Below, in pieces: positions 1 to 6,840 of a DNA stretch of 6,840 nucleotides; the first letter of the stretch is position 1, and every line of letters starts with the position of its first letter. The notes beneath the pieces are model-generated. The model did no database searches. It saw nothing but the letters and a program-made list of their open reading frames with translations, and was not told where the DNA came from. The stretch spans positions 1 to 6,840 of the forward strand of contig WFMN01000222.1 of NCBI GenBank assembly GCA_015489095.1, given 5' to 3'. The DNA is from Mariprofundaceae bacterium (GTDB taxonomy: Bacteria; Pseudomonadota; Zetaproteobacteria; Mariprofundales; J009). Both the position numbers and the translations under genes were made by a program.

Positions 1-315
1 GCCATCAATGTGATGGCGGATGACGACCCGACGGCGATTCAACAGCGGTTGACCGAGGCGATTGCCGAGTGTGATGGCGGTGACGGCGTGATCATCTGCG
101 CCGACATGTTTGGCGGCACCCCGTGCAACATCGCGCTCGGCAGCATGGATCCGGGGCGGATCGAGATCCTCTCCGGGGTGTCGCTGCCCAGCCTGATCGC
201 CATCGCCAGTGAACGCGCGTCACTACGCGATGCCGGCAAAATCGCCCGCAAGGGGGCTGCCAGCGGCAGGCGTTACCTCTGTTTGGCTTCTAACCTGCTG
301 CAGAAGGGAGCGTAG
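1..315 (+). CDS. PTS EIIA component, mannose family (5'-truncated)
   Basis: This is the C-terminal part of a small cytoplasmic PTS EIIA protein of the mannose/fructose (EIIA-Man) family, which takes a phosphoryl group from HPr. The open frame runs in from base 1, so the gene begins upstream; 104 residues are visible. The signature is ADMFGGTPCNIA (bases 100-135), the conserved strand and loop of this fold, followed by a typical SGVSLPSL segment (bases 175-198). The family is usually about 130-145 residues, so some 25-40 N-terminal residues are missing. They include the phosphorylated histidine (His10 in E. coli ManX), which cannot be checked here. The gene ends 6 bases before the HPr gene, and the order EIIA-HPr-EI is the known proteobacterial arrangement. 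With no EIIB or EIIC domain in sight, a regulatory phospho-acceptor role is more likely than sugar transport. The family call is firm; the target is unknown. Confidence 0.88.
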   Translation, partial: AINVMADDDPTAIQQRLTEAIAECDGGDGVIICADMFGGTPCNIALGSMDPGRIEILSGVSLPSLIAIASERASLRDAGKIARKGAASGRRYLCLASNLLQKGA

Positions 316-321
316 CCCTGC

Positions 322-588
322 ATGCAGGCGACCTTCACCATCTGCAACAAGCTCGGCCTGCACGCGCGCGCCTCGGCCAAACTGGTTGCCTGCATCAACA
401 ACTATGACAGCGAAGTGCAGCTTGAGAAGGATGGGGTCAAGGTAAACGGCAAGAGCATCCTCGGAGTGATGATGCTGGCCGCGGCCAAGGGAACCACGAT
501 CACCGTGCACGCCTCCGGCTCCGATGCCGAACGGGCGCTGCAGGCCATCGGCGAGCTGATTCACGACCGCTTCGGAGAGGAGGAGTGA
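322..588 (+). CDS. ptsH: Phosphocarrier protein HPr
   Basis: This 88-residue cytoplasmic protein is HPr, which carries the phosphoryl group from Enzyme I to EIIA. The active site is in the motif NKLGLHARASAKL, with His14 as the phosphorylated residue and Arg16 beside it. The second signature, VNGKSILGVMMLAA, holds Ser45, equivalent to the regulatory Ser46 that HPr kinase/phosphorylase modifies in Firmicutes and in proteobacteria carrying hprK. The length matches the family norm of 85-90. The ATG at 322 is chosen because the motif spacing is right and a purine-rich AAGGGAG lies at 304-310. The gene starts 6 bases after the EIIA stop, and its last codons overlap the GTG start of Enzyme I, so the three genes should be translated together. 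It could equally be named npr if the relay is of the nitrogen type; sequence alone does not decide. Confidence 0.95.
   Translation: MQATFTICNKLGLHARASAKLVACINNYDSEVQLEKDGVKVNGKSILGVMMLAAAKGTTITVHASGSDAERALQAIGELIHDRFGEEE
574..584 (+). promoter_or_regulatory. Ribosome binding site of Enzyme I, inside the HPr gene
   Basis: The purine run GGAGAGGAGGA sits just before the GTG at 585 and lies within the last HPr codons. It supports GTG 585 as the Enzyme I start; the same bases encode the acidic Gly-Glu-Glu-Glu end of HPr. The arrangement suggests translational coupling. Confidence 0.75.
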
Positions 589-2258
589 AGCCGCGCCAGC
601 ACGGCCACGCCTCGGCCGCCAGCGGCGGGGTGGTGATCGGCCGGGTGCGGCGCCTCGCCTCGCCGGCGGCGCGGCTTGTTCCGCACTACCGCATCGACAG
701 CGACGATCTGGAACATGAGCAGGCCCGGTTCGAGGCGGCGTTGCAGGCGGCCGTCACCCAGGTGGAACAGGATCTGGTGGCGCTGGAATCGGTGGAAGAC
801 AACAACCCGTCGGCGCTGCTGAAGGCGCACCTGCTGCTGCTGAAGGATGCCGAGTTTATCGACAGCATCCTCTACCAGATCAAGGAGGAGCGGCGCAACA
901 GCCACTGGGGGATTCAGCAGGCGATCAAGCACAAGCTCAAGCAGTTCGACGCCATCGACGACCCCTACCTGCGGGAGATGCGCGAACAACTGGTGCACGC
1001 CGGCAGTCGCATCATCGGCCACCTGACGCCGGATCGCGGTGCCGGTGACGATATCGGCGACGAGGAGGCGATCATCGTTGCCGACGAGATGCCGTTGCCC
1101 GATGTGGTGAGCCACTGGCAACGCGGAGTTGCCGCGATCGTCTCGCTGCGCGGCGGCGTCAACAACCATGTCATCGTGATGGCACGCGGCATCGCCATGC
1201 CGGCGCTGGCGGGGATCGACGATCCCGCGCTGGCGGAAGCGGATGACGGCGATCTGATGATTCTCGATGGCGAGCGCAAGCAGTGGATTTTACACCCCGA
1301 CGCCCATGATCTGGATCACTACCGCCGCTTTCAACACGCGATTTTGCAGGCGGAATCCCGTCTTGCCACCTTTGCCAACCAGGCAACCGTCACCGCCGAC
1401 GGCACCCGCGTGCGGTTGATGTGCAATGTCGAGTTCCCCGAGGAGCTGGATCTGGCCAGAAGGGTGGGGGTCGATGGCATCGGCCTGTTGCGCACCGAGT
1501 TTGCCTTCTTGACCGCGAGCCGCGCCCCCTCCGAGCAGGATCAGCACCGCTTTTACCGCCGTTTCGTGCAGGCGATGGAGCGGGACAAACCGGTCACCAT
1601 GCGGCTGCTCGATATCGGCGCCGACAAGCGGCTCGCCTTCCACCCCTTGGGCAACCATCACTACCATGGCGAAAACCCGGCGCTGGGGCTGCGCGGCATC
1701 CGCCTGCTGCTGCGCGCGCCGGAGCTGCTGCGGGCACAGGTTCGGGCGATGATCCGCACCGCCGCCGAGGGGCGCGTACAACTGCTGGTACCGATGGTGA
1801 CCCATGTGGAGCAGATGGTGCGGGTGCGCGATCTCGTTGCCGACGAGATGGACGCCATGGGGCTGCACCCGCCGCTGCCGATCGGGGCGATGATCGAGGT
1901 GCCGGCGGCGGTGATGATCGCCGATGCGTTGGCGGAGGTCTCCGACTTTTTCTCGATCGGCACCAACGATCTGATTCAGTACACCTTGGCCGCCGACCGC
2001 TGCGACGACGATCCCTTCGTCGATAGCTCGGAGCTCTCCTCCCACCCGTCGATCGCCCGCATGATCCAACTGGCGGCGACCAGCGCCCAGCAAGCGGGCA
2101 CCCCGATCTCCATCTGCGGCGAGCTGGCGGCCGACCCCGCTTGGAGCCAACCGCTGATCGCAATGGGCATCACCACCCTATCGGTCAACAGCGGCTCCAT
2201 CCTGCCGCTACGACGCCATATCCGCAGGCTCACACTAGATAGCAATGCGCCAACCTGA
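585..2258 (+). CDS. ptsI: PTS Enzyme I (phosphoenolpyruvate-protein phosphotransferase)
   Basis: This 557-residue cytoplasmic enzyme transfers phosphate from phosphoenolpyruvate to HPr. Domains in order: an N-terminal swivelling/HPr-binding region (about 12-150, opening with SGGVVIGR), the phosphohistidine domain (about 155-240) and the PEP-binding TIM barrel (about 262-550). The phosphorylated histidine is His195 in LRGGVNNHVIVMAR. Barrel residues match known Enzyme I sites: Arg303 in GIGLLRTEFAF, Arg340 in RLLDIGADK, Glu438 in MIEVPAA, Asn461-Asp462 in GTNDLIQYTLAADR, and Cys511 in ICGELAAD as the catalytic acid. Length is close to the 570-575 of single-domain Enzyme I. There is no N-terminal GAF domain, which argues against PtsP (EI-Ntr). 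Oddly, the usual Thr-Ser before the active histidine is Asn-Asn. The GTG start overlaps the HPr stop (GTGA), and the 3' end overlaps the porin gene by 14 bases. Confidence 0.95.
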   Translation: MKPRQHGHASAASGGVVIGRVRRLASPAARLVPHYRIDSDDLEHEQARFEAALQAAVTQVEQDLVALESVEDNNPSALLKAHLLLLKDAEFIDSILYQIKEERRNSHWGIQQAIKHKLKQFDAIDDPYLREMREQLVHAGSRIIGHLTPDRGAGDDIGDEEAIIVADEMPLPDVVSHWQRGVAAIVSLRGGVNNHVIVMARGIAMPALAGIDDPALAEADDGDLMILDGERKQWILHPDAHDLDHYRRFQHAILQAESRLATFANQATVTADGTRVRLMCNVEFPEELDLARRVGVDGIGLLRTEFAFLTASRAPSEQDQHRFYRRFVQAMERDKPVTMRLLDIGADKRLAFHPLGNHHYHGENPALGLRGIRLLLRAPELLRAQVRAMIRTAAEGRVQLLVPMVTHVEQMVRVRDLVADEMDAMGLHPPLPIGAMIEVPAAVMIADALAEVSDFFSIGTNDLIQYTLAADRCDDDPFVDSSELSSHPSIARMIQLAATSAQQAGTPISICGELAADPAWSQPLIAMGITTLSVNSGSILPLRRHIRRLTLDSNAPT

Positions 2259-3579
2259 CCCAGTGGCAATCCAACGGCGCTCCCTGCCGTTGATCGCACT
2301 GCTGCTGATGACGGCAAGCGCGCCGTGCAACGCCTTGAATATCATCCGCGATGCGCACAACAGCTTGGATTCTCATGGCTATCTCCGCACCGGATTCGGC
2401 AATAGCAAGGGCGGAGCCGAGCAGGCCGAGTTTCAGGCGCCGGGCGCCCGTTCCAAATACCGGCTCGGAAACGAGGCCAACACCAACTACGAATTCGCCT
2501 TCGACCTCCGCCATCGAACCCCGGCCATCCGCCGCGACGCCTACCTGCAACTCTTCTACATGGTGGATGACTTCAAACCCCACAATGAACGCGCGAAACT
2601 CGCCATTCGCGGCTACCCCCAGCTCTATCTCAATCTGGCCGGGTTGATCGCACCCGGGGTCAACCTCTGGTTTGGACGGCGCTACTATGATCGCAAGGAT
2701 ATTCATCTGATCGACCACTACTGGCTCAATAGCGGGCAGGGTGCCGATTTCGGCGGCGGCATCGAGGGGATCCCGCTCTTCTCGGGCAAGCTCAAACTCG
2801 CGCTGTTTCAGACCCGTGACGACAAGGCCGTCGGCCAGACGGCGGCGACACGAAACGCTCACGGAGTGCTCCGTGACGACAAGCTCGACCTGCGGCTGGC
2901 GGATATCGCGGTCAATACCGGAGGACGGCTCACCCTGTGGGGCGATCTCAGCCGCCGCTGGCGTAACCGCGCGCTGGGGTACGCCAGTCGTGGCGGCTAC
3001 GGCCTCGGTCTCTGGCACGACCAGAAGAACGGCGACGGCGTCAGCAATACCCTCGCCCTGCTCTACCGCAAGGGCGCCTCCCTGACACAGGGGGATTTCA
3101 ACGCCCGGCCGATACGCGAGGAGCAGGGCTACGATCTCACCCGCGCATCGGTGTGGGAAGCCAACGACAACCTGCTGATCGAATGGAATGGCCAACTCTC
3201 CATGCAGTGGACGGCGGTGTGGCGCAAGGAGCGCTTCGGTGTCGCTGGAAGTCGGGGGGATTCGTTGACTTGGTACAGCAGTGGTGTCCGCCCCATCTGG
3301 TATTTCACTGATCACCTCAACGCTGCTGTCGAATTGGGGGTCGATTTCATTGATGACGCGGTACACGACCGCAAAGGGAACCTGCGCAAAGCGACGCTGG
3401 CCTTGCAACTGGCCAAGGCGCGCGGATACTACGCTCGGCCGGTATTGCGCGCCTTTATCACCCGCGCGGCATGGAGCAGTGCATTCAGGGGGTTGATCGG
3501 TGCATCGCCGGGCAACGCGCCGTATGGTAACCGTACCAACGGTTGGAGTGCCGGGATGCAGGTCGAAACATGGTGGTAG
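2245..3579 (+). CDS. lamB: Maltoporin (LamB)-family outer-membrane sugar porin
   Basis: This 444-residue protein belongs to the LamB family of 18-stranded outer-membrane channels that let maltose-type sugars into the periplasm; E. coli LamB is 446 residues as precursor. Residues 12-30 form a signal peptide (basic RR, hydrophobic core, cleavage probably after CNA at 30). LamB hallmarks follow: HGYLRTG (44-50), GARSKYRLGNEA (67-78), LWFGRRYYDRKDIHLIDHYW (141-160), and the terminal MQVETWW, matching the MEIWW end of E. coli LamB and the aromatic C-terminus needed for outer-membrane assembly. The two cysteines that form the first-loop disulfide in E. coli are Glu and Ala here. The start is the least certain part: ATG 2245 overlaps Enzyme I and has no strong ribosome site, and GTG 2263 in the same frame is possible. 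The substrate is not shown; another oligosaccharide is as likely as maltodextrin. Confidence 0.88.
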   Translation: MRQPDPVAIQRRSLPLIALLLMTASAPCNALNIIRDAHNSLDSHGYLRTGFGNSKGGAEQAEFQAPGARSKYRLGNEANTNYEFAFDLRHRTPAIRRDAYLQLFYMVDDFKPHNERAKLAIRGYPQLYLNLAGLIAPGVNLWFGRRYYDRKDIHLIDHYWLNSGQGADFGGGIEGIPLFSGKLKLALFQTRDDKAVGQTAATRNAHGVLRDDKLDLRLADIAVNTGGRLTLWGDLSRRWRNRALGYASRGGYGLGLWHDQKNGDGVSNTLALLYRKGASLTQGDFNARPIREEQGYDLTRASVWEANDNLLIEWNGQLSMQWTAVWRKERFGVAGSRGDSLTWYSSGVRPIWYFTDHLNAAVELGVDFIDDAVHDRKGNLRKATLALQLAKARGYYARPVLRAFITRAAWSSAFRGLIGASPGNAPYGNRTNGWSAGMQVETWW

Positions 3580-3589
3580 GTCTGTGGTG

Positions 3590-3597
3590 AAGGAGGG
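3590..3597 (+). promoter_or_regulatory. Strong ribosome binding site of the binding-protein gene
   Basis: AAGGAGGG, a near-perfect Shine-Dalgarno sequence, lies five bases before ATG 3602. It decides the start: the frame stays open upstream to 3500, but that extension overlaps the porin gene and would bury the signal peptide behind 34 polar residues. Confidence 0.88.
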
Positions 3598-3601
3598 TTC
3601 C

Positions 3602-4561
3602 ATGCAACATCGCGCGATTCGTATTGTACTGCTACTGGCGTTGCTGTTCGCGCTCCCCCTGCTGGCTGCGGAAGAGGCAGCAGCGGCCGAACGCATCTAC
3701 CTGATTTCCCACGCCGGTGTGGGCGACCCGTTCTGGATCACGGAGTTCATGGGGGCGCAGGCGGCGGCCAAGGAGAGTGGGGTTGCACTGACCATCCTTG
3801 CGCCGGAAACCCCCAACGATATCACCCGTCAGCTGGAGCTTTTCCAACAGGCACTGCGTGAGCGTCCGGATGGTATCGCACTCACCATCTCTGATCCGCG
3901 CCTCTTTTCGCGTCTGCTGCATGTAGCTCAGAAACAGCGTATCCCGGTGATCGCGTTCAACACCCGCCCCTACCACAACAGCCGTGATGACAACCCCTAT
4001 CGCGCCTATATCGGCATGGATGATCACTTGGCCGGACAAGTGCTCGCACGCCGGCTGTTGCAAACGGGCAAAGCCGGCAAGCGCGTCATCGTGGCCAACC
4101 AACAGGTGGGTCACCCGGGACTGGAGGCGCGTGTTCAGGGGATTCGCGAGGTGCTGGCACCCAAGGGGATCGCCGTGGATGCGCTCGATATCACCAGCAA
4201 TCCGATCACCTCTCAACAGGTAATGCGCGACTATCTCCGCAAACATCCTGATGTCGATACAATCATCACGCTGGGACCGATCGGCACTTGGGCGGTGGAG
4301 AAACTACTACAATCCACCCATCGCTCGATCCCGGTGGCATCCTTCGATATCTCTCCGCGAACACTCCGGCTGATCAAACAGGGGGTGGTACTATTCACCA
4401 TCGATCAGCAGCCGTTCATGCAGGGCTATCTTGCCGTCAAAATGCTGATGCTGACCGCACGCTACAAGATGGCTTCGCCGGATATCAACACCGGGGTCGG
4501 CATCATCGACCGCAGCAATGTCGATAGCGTGCAGGAACTGGTGAAGGCGCACATCCGCTGA
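3602..4561 (+). CDS. Periplasmic sugar-binding protein, ribose-binding-protein-like fold
   Basis: This 319-residue protein looks like a periplasmic binding protein of the Peripla_BP_4 type (RbsB, LuxP, TorT relatives). Residues 1-28 are a signal peptide: a short basic start, a long leucine-rich core and an alanine-rich end, with cleavage likely near 28-29. No lipobox cysteine is present, so it should be soluble. Family features are the first strand IYLISHAGVGDPFW (32-45), the RPDGIALTISDP segment (88-99), IPVIAFNTRP (114-123), IGMDDHLAGQ (137-146), HPGLEARVQGIREV (171-184) and the hinge-side IDQQPFMQGYLAVKML (267-282). It starts 22 bases after the porin and ends 7 bases before a histidine kinase, with no ABC permease or ATPase gene visible. 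A role as the ligand-binding partner of that kinase therefore seems more likely than transport, although transporter genes could lie beyond the window. The ligand is unknown; a sugar or sugar-derived signal fits the fold and the porin. Confidence 0.85.
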   Translation: MQHRAIRIVLLLALLFALPLLAAEEAAAAERIYLISHAGVGDPFWITEFMGAQAAAKESGVALTILAPETPNDITRQLELFQQALRERPDGIALTISDPRLFSRLLHVAQKQRIPVIAFNTRPYHNSRDDNPYRAYIGMDDHLAGQVLARRLLQTGKAGKRVIVANQQVGHPGLEARVQGIREVLAPKGIAVDALDITSNPITSQQVMRDYLRKHPDVDTIITLGPIGTWAVEKLLQSTHRSIPVASFDISPRTLRLIKQGVVLFTIDQQPFMQGYLAVKMLMLTARYKMASPDINTGVGIIDRSNVDSVQELVKAHIR

Positions 4562-4568
4562 AACGGTT

Positions 4569-6840
4569 GTGATCCATCGTCTCACTCAGGGGTCAATCCG
4601 GGGTAAGCTGTTCCTGTTTTTCCTGATCCCGCTACTGCTGGCCATCGTCTCCGCCGTGGTCTCGGTCTCTTGGATCACCCTTTCCCAACATAAGCAGCAG
4701 GCGCAACAGGCGCTGGAGAGGGACATCGGGCAGTTGCAGTTTGAACTCAACGCCACCGCCCAAGAGATGAAGCAGGCGGTGGGAGGGCTGGCCAGCAACC
4801 CGGATCTCCAGGGCAAGATCAGCGCCATGAATGAGGCCGATCGCGCCGACATCGGCATGGAGCAACTGATCGCCGGGGTGCGCAACAAGCTCATCCTGTT
4901 GCTGCAAAAAACGCTCATTGATCGCCACTACCATCTGGCGGTACTCTATGATCGGCAGGGGGTGATGGGATGGGCAACCCCGCAGCGAATAGCCGTGGCG
5001 GCGCAGGCCGAAGGGCAACGCGCCTATTTTTCCCCCGCCGGCCCATCCGCCCGTATCCGCTTTGCCAAGCGAACATGGCAACGCACCCAACTCGCCCCCG
5101 CTGTTCCCCAACATATCGCTTGGCAACAACACCCGGTGGTGCATATCGTTGCCAAAAGAGGAGCTATTTTTCTTGAAGCCTCAGCCACCGTTCTTATCAA
5201 TCGCTTTGATTCGGAAAGCGGACAGTTTCGCGAGGTTCCCGCTGCCGCGGTGCTGCTGCGCAAACGGATCACCAAGGAGGAATTGCAGCGTTTCGCCCAG
5301 AAAACCGGTCACCGCATCGCGCTGTTGCAACCGGATGGCCGCTATCTCACCGGCAGTGATCAACCGCTCCGGATAGCTGCCCGGCTCCAAAGCGGGGAGC
5401 TGTCCACAATCAGCGCCGAGGGTCACTCGTTTTACCGGATTAGCCGACCCTTCACCTTTCAGGGGAACACGCCATTTTACATCAGCGCGTATCTCTCCCG
5501 CGACCGGATTATTGCCAAGACACTGCAGGTAATCGGCTTGCAGATCATCGGGTTAATCGTCGGGCTGCTGGCGGCGATGGCGATCGCATACTACGCCGGC
5601 GGCCGATTTTCGCGTCCGATCCGGCAAATCAGCCATCAGATGAAGGAGATCGCTGCCACCAAAGCGTTTACGCATAAAGTGGAGATCGTCACCAACGACG
5701 AAATCGAACAGTTGGCTGATAGCTTCAACAGCATGGTCGATGCGTTGAAGGAGACCACCGTCTCACGCGACCAGCTTCTTGAGGAGATCGAGGAGCGTAA
5801 ACGGGTTGAACGCGAGTTGGAACAGGCAATGCGGGCGAAAAGCGACTTTCTCGCCAACATGAGCCATGAGGTTCGCACGCCGATGAATGCCATCATGGGA
5901 TTGATCCAACTGACACTACGGACGGAGCTTGATGACACCCAGCGAGACTATCTGAATCAGGCACATATCGCGGCGCAATCGCTGCTGGCCATGATCAACA
6001 ACCTGCTCGACCTCTCCAAGGGCGAGGCCGGACAGATCACCCTGGAGTCCATCCCGTTCCGTCTCGATGATGTGCTGCAACAGCTCGCCGCCGTTTCTGA
6101 AATCCGTGCACGGGAGAAGGGGCTCGCACTCTCCATTGCATCCGATCCCTCCCTGCCCGACACCTTGATCGGAGATCCGCTCAGGCTGAGACAGATCCTG
6201 ATCAACCTGACCGGAAACGCCATCAAGTTCACCGAGCAGGGAGAGATAAAGGTTCGAGTGACTAGGTTCGCGACGGTCGCACCCAATGATGATACGATCC
6301 CGCTGCGCTTTTCCATTGAGGATAGTGGGATCGGTATCCCGGAAACAGAGATCGCGCGGCTGTTCCAACCGTTCACCCAAGCCGACAGTTCCACCACCAG
6401 AACATATGGCGGCACAGGATTGGGACTGGCCATCTGTAAACAGCTCGTCACATTGATGGGGGGAACTATCCGGGTGGAAAGCGAGCCCGACAAGGGAAGC
6501 CGCTTCATCGTTGAATGCACATTGTTGCGCGGAACCGGATCCGTGGAACACACTTCATCATCGACAGAAGAGCCCCTGCGGCAAGTGGAGCCCCCGCCGA
6601 CCGATGCGCAACCGATGGTCGTTGAGATGGCGCGCGTCCAGCCGCTACTTGACGAGCTTGCCGCATTGATCGACGGCGGCAGCATTGACGCGGATGAGTC
6701 TTTTCATCGACTGAAGGAGGTGCTGCGTCATCCCGCGGTGGATCCGCAGATGGTTCAACTCGAACAGGCGATTAACACATTCGATTTTGCGCGTGCCGCC
6801 ACTCTGCTGAAAGCCATCGCATCCCAACTACAACGGAGCC
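4569..6840 (+). CDS. Membrane sensor histidine kinase with large periplasmic domain (3'-truncated)
   Basis: An open frame from GTG 4569 to the window end encodes 757 residues of a sensor kinase that would phosphorylate a response regulator. Order: TM1 (about 14-36), a periplasmic sensor (about 37-320), TM2 (about 321-342), HAMP (about 343-395), a short coiled coil ending in EEIEERKRVERELEQA, HisKA with His433 in ANMSHEVRTPMNAIMG, and HATPase_c (about 535-653). The ATPase shows the N-box (Asn546, Asn550 in INLTGNAIKFT), DSGIGIP with Asp585, LFQPFTQADSSTT, and GGTGLGLAI from 614. A helical, acidic tail (about 690-757) follows with no receiver domain between. The sensor has alternating hydrophobic strands, as in Cache/PAS-type domains, but I cannot assign a family. 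GTG 4569 is the only start codon between the in-frame stop at 4542 and TM1; its ribosome site is weak, so coupling to the binding-protein gene ending at 4561 is likely. The gene pairing suggests the kinase reads the binding protein. Confidence 0.92.
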   Translation, partial: MIHRLTQGSIRGKLFLFFLIPLLLAIVSAVVSVSWITLSQHKQQAQQALERDIGQLQFELNATAQEMKQAVGGLASNPDLQGKISAMNEADRADIGMEQLIAGVRNKLILLLQKTLIDRHYHLAVLYDRQGVMGWATPQRIAVAAQAEGQRAYFSPAGPSARIRFAKRTWQRTQLAPAVPQHIAWQQHPVVHIVAKRGAIFLEASATVLINRFDSESGQFREVPAAAVLLRKRITKEELQRFAQKTGHRIALLQPDGRYLTGSDQPLRIAARLQSGELSTISAEGHSFYRISRPFTFQGNTPFYISAYLSRDRIIAKTLQVIGLQIIGLIVGLLAAMAIAYYAGGRFSRPIRQISHQMKEIAATKAFTHKVEIVTNDEIEQLADSFNSMVDALKETTVSRDQLLEEIEERKRVERELEQAMRAKSDFLANMSHEVRTPMNAIMGLIQLTLRTELDDTQRDYLNQAHIAAQSLLAMINNLLDLSKGEAGQITLESIPFRLDDVLQQLAAVSEIRAREKGLALSIASDPSLPDTLIGDPLRLRQILINLTGNAIKFTEQGEIKVRVTRFATVAPNDDTIPLRFSIEDSGIGIPETEIARLFQPFTQADSSTTRTYGGTGLGLAICKQLVTLMGGTIRVESEPDKGSRFIVECTLLRGTGSVEHTSSSTEEPLRQVEPPPTDAQPMVVEMARVQPLLDELAALIDGGSIDADESFHRLKEVLRHPAVDPQMVQLEQAINTFDFARAATLLKAIASQLQRS

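Noticed and set aside
1290..2150. 286-codon open frame on the minus strand inside the Enzyme I gene
   Set aside because: It lies opposite conserved catalytic parts of Enzyme I, and its product is His/Arg/Gly-rich without domain features; it is a shadow.
3529..3544. Short inverted repeat AACCGT/ACGGTT with a 4-base loop near the end of the porin gene
   Set aside because: It lies within codons for the porin C-terminus, has no T-run after it and is short enough to arise by chance; a terminator or processing hairpin is not supported.
3500..3601. Upstream extension of the binding-protein frame to an ATG at 3500
   Set aside because: It would add 34 polar, arginine-rich residues before the signal peptide and overlap the porin; the strong ribosome site at 3590-3597 favours ATG 3602.
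2230..3696. Long open frame of 488 codons on the minus strand opposite the porin gene
   Set aside because: The plus strand here encodes a clear LamB protein with a signal peptide and family motifs. The reverse product has no recognisable motif and is best explained by GC-rich codon use.
5916..6685. Two minus-strand open frames of 211 and 242 codons opposite the kinase domains
   Set aside because: They overlap each other in different frames, opposite highly conserved HisKA and ATPase motifs, so they are not genes.
1..6840. Search for tRNA, rRNA, CRISPR repeats, insertion-sequence ends and long direct repeats
   Set aside because: Coding frames fill nearly the whole window, and I saw no repeat arrays, transposase motifs or structured RNA outside the genes.

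Overview
The window is a densely packed, GC-rich, single-strand gene block. All six genes lie on the + strand, separated by short gaps or overlaps, with no intergenic stretch long enough for an obvious promoter or terminator. The outer-membrane porin, the exported binding protein and the PTS gene order point to a Gram-negative, probably proteobacterial, host. The kinase tail resembles hybrid kinases I associate with Magnetococcia or Zetaproteobacteria, but nothing here proves a taxon.

Bases 1-2258 hold a soluble phosphotransferase relay: the 3' part of a mannose-family EIIA (cut by the window start), an HPr and a full Enzyme I. This is the EIIA-HPr-EI tail of the cluster that in many proteobacteria continues upstream with rapZ, hprK and ptsN. 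No EIIB or EIIC permease gene is visible, so the relay looks regulatory rather than transporting.

Bases 2245-6840 hold a second module, joined to the first by a 14-base overlap: a LamB/maltoporin-family porin, a periplasmic sugar-binding-type protein, and a membrane histidine kinase with a periplasmic domain of about 280 residues (cut by the window end). The kinase starts at a GTG at 4569.

My reading is that porin, binding protein and kinase form a carbohydrate-sensing set. The porin would admit the sugar, the binding protein would capture it, and the kinase would read the occupied binding protein, as in LuxP/LuxQ or TorT/TorS. Placement directly behind a PTS relay without a permease suggests that sugar sensing and PTS phosphorylation state are co-expressed. 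The gene families and layout are seen in the sequence; the joint function is inference.
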